Positions 11,454 to 23,577 of a stretch of DNA of 64,000 bases are shown here, one piece after another. The position numbers were made by a program, and so were the translations under genes. Below the pieces are notes generated by a model that worked only from the letters and a program-made list of their open reading frames with translations, ran no database searches and was not told where the DNA came from. Source of the DNA: Agroathelia rolfsii (lineage: Eukaryota; Basidiomycota; Agaricomycetes; Amylocorticiales; Amylocorticiaceae); the NCBI GenBank assembly GCA_018343915.1, contig JABRWF010000001.1:868001-932000 (forward strand). Direction: 5' to 3'. Each line of letters opens with the position of its first letter. Within the stretch, counting starts at the first letter, position 1.

Positions 11454-12040
11454 ATTGGTTAGAGTATGCGGCCAATGCTGCTGACCAATTTGTACAAAAC
11501 AAAATGTCTTTCATTTTTACTTCTTCTTCATTTTCTATTTCTGCTTCTTCTGTACAAGGTGTGCATGGACAACACCTAAATATACCTATTATGTTCCATG
11601 GACATTTCTCTACTATCTCGGTATTGGCTATGATTGATTCTGGAGCAACCTCCACCTTTATAAATAAAAAATTCGTAGAAAAACACAATATAAAAACTTC
11701 ACAATTACATAAAAAAATTCCTTTGTACAATATAGACAATTCACCAAATGCAATCGGTTTTATTTCAGAATATGTTACACTTTTAACCCAAATTGGACAA
11801 GAAAAACGACGATTAGTGTTTCTGGTAGTAGACATCAGTACCGAGGATGTAATCTTAGGTATTGATTGGTTGAGACTAGAAAACCCCATCATTAATTGGA
11901 AGAAAGGGAACGTAACTTTAATGGACGATTTACTAAAAGACAAGGAATACAAAAACATTAATAAAATCATAAAAGATGAGGAATCTCCTCCAAAATTGGC
12001 AGCAACATTGGGTTTGCCACCCCAGTACCAACAACATGCC

Positions 12041-12880
12041 TGTCATGAGATGGAATTTTTGCGAATTTTTCGGTCTATTTCTTGTATTATTTGGACTATT
12101 ATTTAATTAGTTATCGTATTTTCTTTTACCTTTTCCATTTTTCTTATGAAAATTACCCTTTAAAGGGCGTGGACTGTGGGCAGTGTAGCGGTCATGTGAT
12201 TGGCCCTCACGTGTTCCAAGCCGCACGTCACAGGAGTAATCTCGGAGCTGTGCGAAATTTATCTTCACCATCACGCACGGCTTAGGAACACAGCCTTCCT
12301 TCCCTGAACAATTCCTAACAGTTACCGGTACTGGTCCGGAAACGGATCTCCACACGGATGCCCGGTGGAGTTAGGTCAAAAGTTCTTCCCCTGCATTGCC
12401 ACCCTTACACTTCTATTTCCCTCTGTGCACAGACCATCCAAGCTGCGCACGGACCCTTCAATAGTAGTATAAATAGAGCATGTAACTTGTCCTGAAGAGC
12501 TCAGCTTCGACCTCTTTGCCTTCAGGCAAGTAAAGGATTTGTATTCCATAAGTTTGATTACTAAATAACATCTTCGCCTTCAGGGTTATATTCCTTAGGC
12601 CTAGGCCCACCGTCCTAGCCCCTCTTCCTCTCTCTCTATTACTTTACTTGGAGGCGGTGTAAATCCCCTCGTGTGTGCGCGTGACATATTCTTAAGAGCA
12701 TCGATAAGAGAATAAGCAGAGTACCCGGCGCACCCCAATAGATAAGGGACTTGTGTATCTGTGGGAAAACTTAATCTCTTAGGTACTTAGTCCTTGTGTT
12801 AAGAAAGTCTATTGTTTGATAGTGTCACAAGTAGGCCCTCCAAGCCCAACGTAACATAGTCAAGGAGTAGACCCTTGACA
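12041..12880 (+). repeat. 5' LTR of family-B element
   Basis: The LTR runs from TGTCATGAG to CTTGACA, 840 bp. TATAAATA at 12468-12475 lies 35 nt before AGCTTCGACCT (12503-12513). CCTGAAG/CTTCAGG arms flank that site, and an intron-like segment occupies 12526-12583, beginning GCAAGT (or GTAAAG from 12530) and ending CTTCAG. Confidence 0.94.
12468..12513 (+). promoter_or_regulatory. LTR-B TATA box and predicted start/self-primer
   Basis: TATAAATA begins exactly 35 nt upstream of AGCTTCGACCT, which is the reverse complement of the PBS at 12883-12893. The primer differs in sequence from the family-A primer, yet its spacing to the TATA box is the same. Confidence 0.7.
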
Positions 12881-12882
12881 TT

Positions 12883-12893
12883 AGGTCGAAGCT
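12883..12893 (+). other. Self-priming primer-binding site of family B
   Basis: AGGTCGAAGCT lies 2 nt after the LTR end, in the same position as the family-A site. It is perfectly complementary to 12503-12513. Confidence 0.78.
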
Positions 12894-13358
12894 ACCAGTT
12901 CCCTCGGACTTCCACGGTCTGAGAAGGCAAGAGTGACAATCTTGCACGAAGAGCACACTTCTGATATTCTATATTACGTATAAACTTCTGAGCACGTAAG
13001 TGACAAACTACTTCAGGAAGCAATTGTATAGCACCCTCCAAAGCCTACTTACAACCCTGTCTAGACAAGAATAGTGTGTACGCCCCACACGATTTCTCGG
13101 CTGTATCCGAAGTGCAACAGGCCTAAACAGCTTGGCATTCTAGGAGCCCTCATTGGGGGTTAAAGTTTATTGTCACTAAGCGTGAGAGGCACTTTTACCA
13201 CCCTCCCCTGCCTTACAAAATATTTGCGTGATTTTTGTGTGACTACGTTACGGGCAAGCTCTAGCCCCAGCCGAAGAAGAAAAATCCTGTCATCCGCATT
13301 TGGAAACTAGCATGACCGCTGGTGACGAAGAAGACCGCTTACAAAAAAGGCTCTGTGA
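12894..13358 (+). other. Family-B leader between PBS and gag
   Basis: About 465 nt of untranslated leader precede the gag ATG. I see no coding frame or other feature in it. Confidence 0.6.
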
Positions 13359-14819
13359 ATGAGCACACGCAAGGGCACATCTTACCAGCCCAAAGAAGTA
13401 CCGGTCCCCTGGGCCATTAAACCCACCGCATCTCCCCCCGAAGTTACCAAGGAAGTCGCGTCGAGCTCGGCTCCGCACCTTTCCGAGGAAGAAGAAGAAT
13501 CAGGAGAAGAAGCACTCTCCACACAAGCCTCACCCCCTAAGACTCCAGAAGGCCAAGAAGAAGCGCCATCTGAATATCCTTCTCCCTCTGAATTCCGTAG
13601 ACGCTACACCACAGAAGCGTCCTACCCTAAATCCCCCGTTGTGCCGCATCCTTCCCCTAGTAAAAGCCGCCGCGAACGTCACAGAGAAAAGAAGCGTGAC
13701 CCTTCCCCCCTTCCAGAAGAAGAAATGTCATTGCCTCAGGAACTTGGCCAAATCTTGGCCCTTCTCCAGGCAAATCAAGCCCGCATCCAGACCTCCATGG
13801 AACAGATGCAGGAGACTCAAGCCCGCTTTGCCGACCTGCTAGAAAGGGAACAGCCCGCACCTGCCACCGTCGCCTCGACCTCTAGTCCAAAAGAAATTGG
13901 TCAAGCACCTGAGAAATTTTCCGGAGACTGGACTAAGTACCAGTCCTTCGTCTTTGGCTTCGAAAATCATATCAAGCTAAACCCGGGGATTTACTCCACG
14001 GACCAGAAGAAGGCATGGTACTTCGTAGGCCTTTTAGAAGGGGCACCAAAAGCATGGAGTCAAAAATTCGATGATGCCATGGACACTAAGGGATTTAATT
14101 TTGAAAGGGACCTCTACGCAAAGTTCAAAGCACTATACGGAGCAAGGGACTTTGGTAGGATTGCCCTACAAAAATTACAGGACCTCAAGCAGGGGACTTC
14201 TTCAATCGCAGATTTTACGGCAACTTTCTCCACCCTCGCCAATCAAACTAAGCTGTCAGACGAAGATTTGAGGGTTTGCTACTGGCAAGCCCTCTCCCCT
14301 AAAGTCAAAGGGGTTATTGGCGGCTACCCAAAAGAGCGCCGTATTTCTCTGGAAAGTCTGATGGAAGCAGCTGTAGACGCCGAAGAAGGGTTACGTGATG
14401 CTGGAGTTTGGACGGATGGGTGGAAACCCCGACCCCGTTTCCAGAATCAGGGGACCGCCACCAACCCGATCACAATTAATGCGGTCCAAGCAACTCCTAC
14501 GCCCACTACCCCTAGCAACCCAGGTCCTCGCCGACCACCTCGAGATTTGAGCACAGTACAGTGCTATAATTGTCAACAATGGGGGCACTTTGCCTCTAAT
14601 TATACTAACCCTCGAGTCTCAAGATATCAGGGTTCCAGGCCTAAGATCCAAGCAACAACCACGTCGGCAGCAGTTCCCTCGGCTGACCAACTTGGACCAA
14701 CAGCTACCAACGACGACATCAACGAGGGTTCTTCCACCATGACAATGGCCGACTTACAGGCACTAGTCAAACAACAGGCAATGGCGCTTGCCGCTTTCAA
14801 GGATAAAGCGGGTTTTTAG
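13359..14819 (+). CDS. gag: Family-B Gag polyprotein, 486 aa
   Basis: This open frame starts at a true ATG (ATGAGCACACGC). Residues ~1-125 are Pro/Ser/Glu-rich and probably disordered. A glutamine-rich helical segment (~130-165) is followed by a capsid-like gag domain (~180-330) with W/Y/G positions matching family A. A degenerate zinc knuckle near residue 408 reads C-x2-C-x4-H-x4-Y, so the fourth ligand is missing (TAT where TGT is expected). The stop TAG (14817-14819) follows the GGGTTTT slip site. Gag would form the cytoplasmic particle. The ligand loss may weaken RNA packaging. Confidence 0.9.
   Translation: MSTRKGTSYQPKEVPVPWAIKPTASPPEVTKEVASSSAPHLSEEEEESGEEALSTQASPPKTPEGQEEAPSEYPSPSEFRRRYTTEASYPKSPVVPHPSPSKSRRERHREKKRDPSPLPEEEMSLPQELGQILALLQANQARIQTSMEQMQETQARFADLLEREQPAPATVASTSSPKEIGQAPEKFSGDWTKYQSFVFGFENHIKLNPGIYSTDQKKAWYFVGLLEGAPKAWSQKFDDAMDTKGFNFERDLYAKFKALYGARDFGRIALQKLQDLKQGTSSIADFTATFSTLANQTKLSDEDLRVCYWQALSPKVKGVIGGYPKERRISLESLMEAAVDAEEGLRDAGVWTDGWKPRPRFQNQGTATNPITINAVQATPTPTTPSNPGPRRPPRDLSTVQCYNCQQWGHFASNYTNPRVSRYQGSRPKIQATTTSAAVPSADQLGPTATNDDINEGSSTMTMADLQALVKQQAMALAAFKDKAGF
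14810..14816 (+). promoter_or_regulatory. Predicted -1 frameshift heptamer GGGTTTT (family B)
   Basis: G GGT TTT is followed by TAG in the gag frame. The -1 frame has no stop between here and the protease, and there is no obvious ATG for a separate pol start (14912 is GTG). A Gag-Pol fusion by -1 frameshift is therefore the simplest reading. Confidence 0.65.
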
Positions 14820-17800
14820 AAGGGTCGACGGAAAGGGCTATTTCGGCCGACCCTTATCTTTCAAATTGTTTCTCTTCTTTTCTTTCTTGTAATTCAGTTT
14901 CTATTTCCGGTGTGCATGGACAGCACCTTCACATTCCCCTCATGTTCCATGGACATTTTTCTTCCCTTGTAACACTAGCAATGATAGATTCTGGGGCTTC
15001 ATCTTCCTTTATCCATTCACACTTCATTTCAGAAAACAAAATAAATACAAAAAAATTACCTCGTAGCATCCCTGTACATAATATTGACAATTCCCTAAAC
15101 GCGCAAGGAAAAATAGAAGAAATTGCTATCCTTGAAACAAGTATCGGAGGAATACGAAAGAAACTCCCATTTTTGGTTACTGATATCGGCCTCGAAAACG
15201 TGATCCTAGGTATAGACTGGCTCCGGTTGGAAAACCCGGTAATAGACTGGTCAGCAGGCAAGATCACACACACGGATCGCCTAGCCATCTCCTCCAGTCT
15301 CCTACCAGAATGGGCTTCTGAGTACACCTCAGTCTTCTCGAAGGAAGCTTCCCAGAGACTACCACTCAGAAAACCCTGGGATCACAAAATCGAGCTCAAG
15401 GATGGCGCACAACTCCAAAGAAGCAAGGCATACCCGCTATCCGTCAAGGAAGAAGAAGCGCTGGTTGATTATCTCAAAGAAAACCTTGAGAAAGGGTACA
15501 TCCGTAAATCAGAAAGCCCTATCGCCGCTCCCATGTTCTTTGTCCCAAAGAAAAATGGTTCTCTTCAACCAGTGCAAGATTACCGGAAGCTCAATGCCGA
15601 AACAATCGAAAATGCATATCCCCTCCCCCTCATTTCCGAACTTCAAGACAAAATGACCAAGTTCAAGACATTTTGCAAAATCGATCTAAGGTGGGGCTTC
15701 AATAACATTCGGATTCGGGAAGGAGACGAACACAAGGCCGCATTCATCACCAACAAGGGCCTGTTTGAACCAACGGTCATGACATTCGGTCTATGTAATG
15801 CACCAGCAACTATGCAAACCATGATGGATGACCTCTTCTATAGGTTCAATCAGCTAGGATGGCTGGTCCACTATATCGACGACATCATTATCGGTGCAAC
15901 AACTGAACCCGAACTCCGTGAACGCGTTCTGGAAGTCCTGAGGGTACTCAAAACAAACGATCTATTTGCCAACTTGGAAAAATTTGAGTATGACGTCCCC
16001 GAAGTAGATATCTTGGGAGCCCTGGTATCATTTGGCTCAATCCGCATGACCCCGGAAAAGGTCAAGGCAGTCTTGGAATGGCCAACTCCCCAGAAGGTCT
16101 CTGATGTCCGACGCTTCCGTGGCCTGGCGAATTATTACCGACATTTCATTCGGAACTTTGCCCAAATTTGTAAGCCCCTTGACCGCTTAACCAGGAAGAT
16201 GGACTGGAAATGGGAAACGGAGGAACAAGAGGCTTTTGATGCACTAAAAGCGGCCTTCACTTCGGCCCCCGTACTTGGAGCATACTTGCAGACAGCAGAA
16301 ACACGGCTGGAAACAGATGCTTCGAATTTTGCAACAGGGGCAGTCCTTCTCCAAAAACAGTCAGACAATTCCTGGCGACCAATTGCTTTCCTTTCCCAAG
16401 CGATGAACGACGCCGAACGAAATTACGACATTTGGGACAAGGAAATGCTAGGCATAATCAGGGCATTGGATGCATGGCGGCACTATCTCATCGGTTTACC
16501 CCACCCCTTCGAAATCCGTACAGACCATAAGAATTTGGAATATTGGAAGACGGCTAGGAACCTCACCCGACGACAAGCAAGATGGTCCCTCTTCCTGTCC
16601 GAATTCCGGTTTACAATTTCTTACCTCCGAGGATCTGAGAATGGACATGCCGACCCGCTTTCCCGCCGGCCAGATTTCCAACGATCGGATGAAGAAGACA
16701 ATCTCGATCAAGTAGTACTGGACCCAAAATTGTTCCGAATAAATGCCGCAAGAAGGGGCCACGTCATAGTCCAGGGTGAAAAGGATATCTTAGATAGAAT
16801 CAGAGCCAAAGCCAATGATGCGGAAATTGCAAACGCTTTAGGCTTAGTCAAGGAGCTTGGTCCGGTGAAACTGCAAAAGGGTTTAGAAGAATGGAACGAG
16901 GAAAATGGATTAATTCTGCACCTAGGAAAGGTCTATGTACCACGTGATACCGCACTTCGCAACGACATAATCCGGTTACATCATGACGTCCCGTCAGCCA
17001 GTCATCCCGGTCGTCATAAGACACTAGAACTAGTCTCCCGAAACTATTGGTGGCCCGGACTCACTAAAGCAGTAAACGATTACGTCTCCTCCTGCCCTAG
17101 TTGCCTTGCTTCCAAAACAGCCCGTTCAATGCCAGTAGGACCCTTGTCTCCCTTGCCAACTCCCGAACACCCTTGGAAACACGTCACTTCCGATATGATC
17201 GTCAAGCTTCCTGAATCACAAGGTTTCAATTCCATACTGGTGGTCGTAGATAGGCTGACAAAGATGTGCCACTTAATACCGTGCGTAGAAGCAATTACAG
17301 CATCAGAAATGGCAGACCTTTACTTGGCTCATGTGTTCCAATTACATGGCCTACCACGCCAGTGGACTTCTGATTTAGGACCCCAGTTCGCAGGGAAAGT
17401 CATGAGGGAAATCCATAAACGGTTAGAAATCAAGACATCCCTCTCAACCGCTTATCACCCACAGTCAGACGGCCAAACGGAGCGCCTTAATCAGGAAGTG
17501 GAAGTGTATCTTCGAAACTATGTGTCACACCGCCAAGACAATTGGGCAGGCCTTCTTCCGCTAGCCGAATTCGCGCTTAATAACTGACAACAAGCCTCTA
17601 CAGGTTCCTCTCCTTTCGAAATGAATTATGGCTTCTCACCCAGAATGAACCTCACCACGGCAGGAATTCAAACTACGGAAGGAGCACAATTATGGACGGA
17701 AAAGGTTAAGGAACTCCAGGAGGATGCTAAAGCAGCCTTGGACCATGCGGCCAGCAGGATGAAGTATTTCTTTGATAAACATGCGGCAGAAATCCCCAAG

Positions 17801-18352
17801 TATGCTGTGGGAAATAAAGTCTGGTTAAGCACGGAGAACATCAAACTGGCGCAACCCTCAAAGAAACTTGGAGCAAAATGGATTGGACCATACAAGATCA
17901 CCGAACTTATCGGAAATCGAGCAGTGTGGCTCGCAATCCCGAAAAGATGGACAATCCATGATGTATTCCACGTATCCTTGATCAAACCTCACATCCAAGT
18001 GGAGTCCAGACCCTTAGCTCCTATTCCAGAAGCCGTCGAGATAGAAGGGGAAGAAGAGCATAAAGTCCTACGCATTAAAGATAGTCAACTAAGCCCACGG
18101 ACAAAGAAGCTTGAATACTTGGTCGAATGGAAAGGATATCCGGGAGAAGACTCATGGGAGAAAGAAGCCAATATCACTAACGCCCCTCGTCTAATCAAAG
18201 AATTCCATAAGAAAAACCCCAAAGCACCTAAACACCTATCGGCTGCAGTCTTTGCGGATTTACCATTTCGACCAATTGAAAATTTCACAGAGACAACAGA
18301 AAAGATCGGAGGAACATGGGAACTAGGGATGTTCCGGAGGAAATCCCCTTAG
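14820..18352 (+). pseudogene. pol: Family-B Pol (PR-RT-RH-INT-chromodomain), one stop
   Basis: One frame runs to the TAG at 18350-18352, broken only by TGA at 17585-17587, where the aligned family-A residue is Arg (CGA to TGA). Domains in order are aspartic protease (AMIDSGASSSF, ~14980), reverse transcriptase with YIDDIII (~15873), RNase H (LETDASNFATGAVL ~16308), integrase zinc domain (HPGRHKTLELVSRNYWWPG and C-x2-C), catalytic core (HPQSDGQTERLNQE ~17458), and chromodomain (LEYLVEWKGYPGEDSWE ~18110). The stop truncates the protein late in the integrase core and removes the chromodomain unless it is read through. Confidence 0.93.
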
Positions 18353-18363
18353 GAAGGGGGTAA

Positions 18364-19203
18364 TGTCATGAGATGGAATTTTTGCGAATTTTTCGGTCTA
18401 TTTCTTGTATTATTTGGACTATTATTTAATTAGTTATCGTATTTTCTTTTACCTTTTCCATTTTTCTTATGAAAATTACCCTTTAAAGGGCGTGGACTGT
18501 GGGCAGTGTAGCGGTCATGTGATTGGCCCTCACGTGTTCCAAGCCGCACGTCACAGAAGTAATCTCGGAGCTGTGCGAACTTTATCTTCACCATCGCGCA
18601 TGGCTTAGGAACACAGCCTTCCTTCCCTGAACAATTCCTAACAGTTACTGGTACTGGTCCGGAAACGGATCTCCACACGGATGCCCGGTGGAGTTAGGTC
18701 AAAAGTTCTTCCCCTGCATTGCCACCCTTACACTTCTATTTCCCTCTGCGCACAGACCATCCAAGCTACGCACGGACCCTTCAATAGTAGTATAAATAGA
18801 GCATGTAACTTGTCCTGAAGAGCTCAGCTTCGACCTCTTCACCTTCAGGCAAGTAAAGGATTTGTATTCCATAAGTTTGATTACTAAATAACATCTTCGC
18901 CTTCAGGGTTATATTCCTTAGGCCTAGGCCCACCGTCCTAGCCCCTCTTCCTCTCTCTCTATTACTTTACTTGGAGGCGGTGTAAATCCCCTCGTGTGTG
19001 CGTGTGACATATTCTTAAGAGCATCGATAAGAGAATAAGCAGAGTACCTGGCGCACCCCAATAGATAAGGGACTTGCGTATCTGTGGGAAAACTTAATCT
19101 CTTAGGTACTTAGTCCTTGTGTTAAGAAAGTCTATTGTTTGATAGTGTCACAAGTAGGCCCTCCAAGCCCAACGTAACATAGTCAAGGAGTAGACCCTTG
19201 ACA
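18364..19203 (+). repeat. 3' LTR of family-B element
   Basis: The LTR is 840 bp and is preceded by the polypurine tract GGAAGGGGG. Differences from the 5' copy are mostly transitions at CG or TG/CA positions. Confidence 0.94.
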
Positions 19204-21146
19204 ATGCCAGGGTATTCTCAGAAGCCGAGTCTCAGCGATTTCCTACCAGTAAACCATATGACCACAAAATTGAATTGGTAGAAGGAGTAGAGATGAAACG
19301 AGCCAAGGTATACCCCCTGTCAATCCCAGAGTTAAAAGAGCTAGATGCGTACTTGGAGGAAAATCTGGCAAAGGGTTATATAAGAAAATCCCAAAGCCCT
19401 TATGCCTCACCTTTCTTTTTCATACCCAAGAAAAATGGAAAATTAAGGCCAATAGTGGATTATCGTCGACTAAATAATATCACTATAAAAAACTCCTATC
19501 CATTGCCGCTCATTTCCTCTATTGTTGATGGGCTCTCTAGGGCTAAAATATTCACCAAATTGGATCTACGATGGGGATACAATAACGTACTTATCAAAGA
19601 AGGACACCAAGAGCGGGCAGCATTCATAACCCCTCGAGGACTATTTGAACCCCTAGTAATAACGTTTGGTCTATGTAATGCCCCAGCCACATTTCAAGCT
19701 ATGATGGATGAAATATTTGCAGACCTAATTGCACAAGGATTAGTGTATGTGTATATAGACGACATCATTATTGCCACTGCCGACCTAGAAGAACACCGAC
19801 GATTGGTACACGAAGTTTTACGAAGGTTAGCAGAAAATGACCTATTCGCAAACCTAGAAAAATGTCTCTTTGAAGTACCTGAGGTGGAATTCCTGGGGGT
19901 AATAATTAGCCACAACCGCGTACAAATGACCAATGAAAAGGTTCAAGCAATCTTAGACTGGCCTGTCCCAAAGACAGTCAAAGACGTGCAGAAATTCAGA
20001 GGTCTGGCTAATTACTACCGAAGGTTTATCAAAGGATTCAGTAATATTACTAAACCCCTCGATAGACTAACTAGCAAAGGCACTTGGAAATGGGAAAAGG
20101 AGGAACAGCAATTGTTCGATACTCTCAAGAAAGCTTTTACTACTGCCCTAGTATTAGCAATATATGATCACCAAAGAGAAAGTCGAATCGAAACTGATGC
20201 CTTGGGATATGCGACTGGCGGAGTGTTCTCCCAGTTACAAGATGACGGTGAATGGCACTCTATTGCCTTCCACTCCAAATCCATGGATGATGCACAACGA
20301 AACTATGACATCTGGGATAAGGAAATGCTAGCAATCATACGAGCATTGGAAGAATGGCGCCATTACATTATTGGATTACCGAAACCGGTAGAAATTTGGT
20401 CAGATCACAAGAATTTGGAATATTGGGCAACTAGTCAACATTTGAGTCGACGACAAGCACGTTGGTATAGAATCCTTCAAGAATACAATTTTACCTTGTG
20501 TTACAAGAAGGGATCAACCAACGGACGAGCAGATGCCCTATCCCGACGACCAGATTTCTATACGGAAGATTCCCAAGACAATCTCAATATCACCGTCTTG
20601 CAACCCTCCCATTTTAAAATTATGGCTTCAAAAAGAGGACATGTTTTGGTTGAAGGAGAGAAGGAGATCTTGGCAGAAATTAGACGGGAGAGCACCAAGT
20701 TGCTGGAATCCCTCTATCAAATTGTCAAGATAGGTCCACGACGGATTACCTTAGGTCTACAGGATTGGGAAACAGAAGATGGGTTAGTGCTGTATAAAGA
20801 GAAAGTATTTGTGCCCCCCAACAAAAATCTGAAAGAAAAGATTCTGGCCAAATATCATGACTCAGCACTAGCAGGACATCCGGGACGTACAAAGACGCTA
20901 GAGCTTATAAGCAGAAATTACTATTGGATCAACATGACAAAAGAAATAAACCAATATGTAGATTCTTGCCTACTATGTCAAGCAAACAAGCCTAGCAGAC
21001 AAGCATTACCTGGATTACTTCACCCTCTCCCCGTACCAGGAAAGCCATGGGAATACGTAACCTCAGATTTGATTGTTAAATTGCCCAAGTCGCATGGGTT
21101 TGACTCAATTCTAGTGGTAGTAGATAGGCTAACAAAACTGGCACAC

Positions 21147-22020
21147 TGTTACGACCCGCCAACGCACCCGGCCGCCGAACGTCCCAATCGCGCACATCGA
21201 CACACGCAAACACCTACGACGGAATCACCGGCAATGCCCTCCCTTCTGAGTCGCCGCGTATCCCGTGCATCGGACGCGTTTCCGATGTGTCCACCGACGT
21301 TTCCCCAGAGCCATGTGCAAGGCCGCCTTTCATGCTTCCTTCCCATCATCGATATGCTTCTGTCCATCAGAGCATTCCACATGCCGACTGGACTTCTCGA
21401 AGACATTCCCCAAGTCGCCATGTGTCCCCACCAGCGGATCCTTCCTATCTGGGAAGATCGCGCTTGGTTCTCCCTCACGATCGCGCTCTGATTGACAATC
21501 AGACCGCCGATGGTTCCGAAGGAACGCACCCCCGCCTTCGTGCACAGCGTGGCACGACTACCAGAGTGCGCGGCGCGCGCTGGATCTTTATTGTTCTTAT
21601 TGTTTTCTTTCATTTCTTTCTTTATCTTTCTGCGACTACTGTATTCTAGTATATAGTACTGTACTTGGTGTAGTAGATACAGTAGTCGGAAAATTAAGTG
21701 TGTTTGGCCCTAAACAAGCCCTACACCCGCTGCATAGCCAGCGGTCAACCTGTGGACTTGAGCGTCCTCGAGTATCTCATCTAGTTTCTCGTCTCCTGCT
21801 TGATCTCTCTGTCTACGCACGATCTCGCCGGACCATCCGCTCAACTTGCCGTATGCCGTGCCTGCTCGCCGCGTCACCCGTATCGCCGCAAGCCCCGAGA
21901 TATCGAAGAGGCGTCTCCACGAACCCACAGGGCTGCCATTTGGCAGTGAGCCGCTTAGCAGTTAGCGCCCCAGGGGCATCGCCGCACCGCCCGAGCTAGC
22001 TGCAAAGGCAGCTCTTGACA
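21147..22020 (+). mobile_element. Solo LTR, family C (874 bp)
   Basis: It runs from TGTTACGACC to CTCTTGACA and is flanked by CACAC duplications (21142-21146 and 22021-22025). It interrupts element 2's integrase between the first catalytic Asp segment and the second. It is GC-rich compared with its host. A 12-bp perfect inverted repeat CGACTACTGTAT/ATACAGTAGTCG (21633-21644 and 21677-21688) resembles the leader palindromes of families A and B. Several open frames occur inside it, but none has recognisable domains. Confidence 0.85.
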
Positions 22021-22720
22021 CACACTTCATACCAACCAATGAAAATATCTCTGCCAAAGATGTAGCCAAACTATATGTCAAAAACGTGTTCAAACTTCAT
22101 GGTACACCATCAACATGGACCTCGGATCGTGGCCCCCAATTTGCAAGTCAGGTGATGAAAGACATACATGCTAGTCTACACATCAAAACTGCATTGTCTA
22201 CAGCATATCACCCACAAAGTGATGGACAAACTGAGCGTGTGAACCAGGAGGTAGAACAGTACCTCAGGATTTTCTGCAATCATAGACAAACAAATTGGGT
22301 GGATTGGTTACCATATGCGGAATTTATGCATAACAATAGAAGAAACGAAAGCACACGCACTAGTGCTTTTGAACTTACCTATGGTTATGTTCCAAATTGG
22401 GAAGCCAAAGATATCCAAGATCCGACTCCGGGAGCCTTCAACTGGATAGAAAACGCCAAGGAGGCGCGAAAGGAGGCCCAGGCAGCTTTAGGGATGGCAA
22501 GAGAGCAAATGGAACAATTGTACAACAAAGGAAAAAAGATGTTCCTGGACATTGAGGAAGGACAGGAAGTTTGGCTTAACACATGAAACCTGAAGCTTGA
22601 TAGACCATCCAAAAAACTAAGTCAAAAGTGGATTGGACCCTATAAAGTACAGAAGAAGCTGAACGACCTAAACTACCAACTGGATCTTCCAGACAACCTC
22701 AGGATCCACAACGTCTTCCA

Positions 22721-23577
22721 TGTCATGAGAAGGGAAATTTTGCGGATTTTTCGAATACTTTCTTGTAATATTTGGACTAGTATCTACGAAGTTATGATAT
22801 TCTCTTATTCTTTTGCTTTCATTTTCTCATTTTTCTTATAAAAATTACCCTATAGGGCGTGGACTGTGGGCAGTGCAGTGGTCATGTGATTGGCCCTCAC
22901 GTGTTCCAAGCCGCACATCACAGGAGTAATCTCGGGGCTGCGCGAACTTCGTTTTCATCATTACGCACAGCCTAGGAACACAGACTTCCTTCCCTGATCA
23001 ATTCCTAACGGTTACCAGTACTGGTCCGGAAACGGATCTCCACACGGATGCCCGGTGGAGTTAGGTTAAAAGATCTTCCCCTGCATTGCCACAACTATGC
23101 TTCTATCTCCCTCTACGCGCAGACTATTATTGCTGCGCACGGACCATTCAGTAGTAGTATATATAGCGCATGTAACTTGTCCTGAAGAGCTCAGCTTTGA
23201 CCTCTTCGCCTTCAGGCAAGTAACCAAGTTTGTATCCCCTTTAAGTAGATTGCTAATAAACTTTGCCTTCAGGGTATTTCCTTTTAGCCTAGGCCCTTCA
23301 TCCTAGCCCCCCCCTTCTCTCTCTCTCTCTCTCTCCATTTTTACTTGTGGGTGGTGTAAATCCCCCAAAAGCGCGTGCGTGTGAATAAGAGTCAATGATT
23401 ATGTAAGAGATAAGAAAGTACCCGGCGCACCCTCAATAGATAAAGGGATTACGTATCTGTGGGAACACTCTTACGTAGGTACTTCAGTATTCTAGTGTTA
23501 AGGTGTATTGTTTGGTTATTCGCACAAGTAGGCTCTCCACGCCCAACGTCGCATAGTCAAGGAGTATACCCTTGACA
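22721..23577 (+). mobile_element. Solo LTR, diverged family B (B')
   Basis: It runs TGTCATGAG to CTTGACA, 857 bp, with a perfect duplication TTCCA (22716-22720 and 23578-23582). It aligns along its length with LTR-B but is diverged. TATATATA at 23158 lies 35 nt before AGCTTTGACCT (23193-23203). Confidence 0.9.

Larger units (their letters stand above)
12041..19203 (+). mobile_element. Family-B Ty3/Gypsy chromovirus, nearly intact, nested in element 2
   Basis: This 7163-bp element is flanked by a perfect duplication ATGCC (12036-12040 and 19204-19208) within the host element's pol. Two 840-bp LTRs differ at about 11 positions. Gag is open, and pol has a single in-frame TGA. The organisation matches family A (self-priming PBS, GGGTTTT slip site, C-terminal chromodomain), but the sequence is clearly a different family. 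Confidence 0.95.

Noticed and set aside
21149..21649. Overlapping frames of 71-154 codons in GC-rich DNA
   Set aside because: They fall inside solo LTR-C, occur on both strands at once, and look like GC-driven chance frames.
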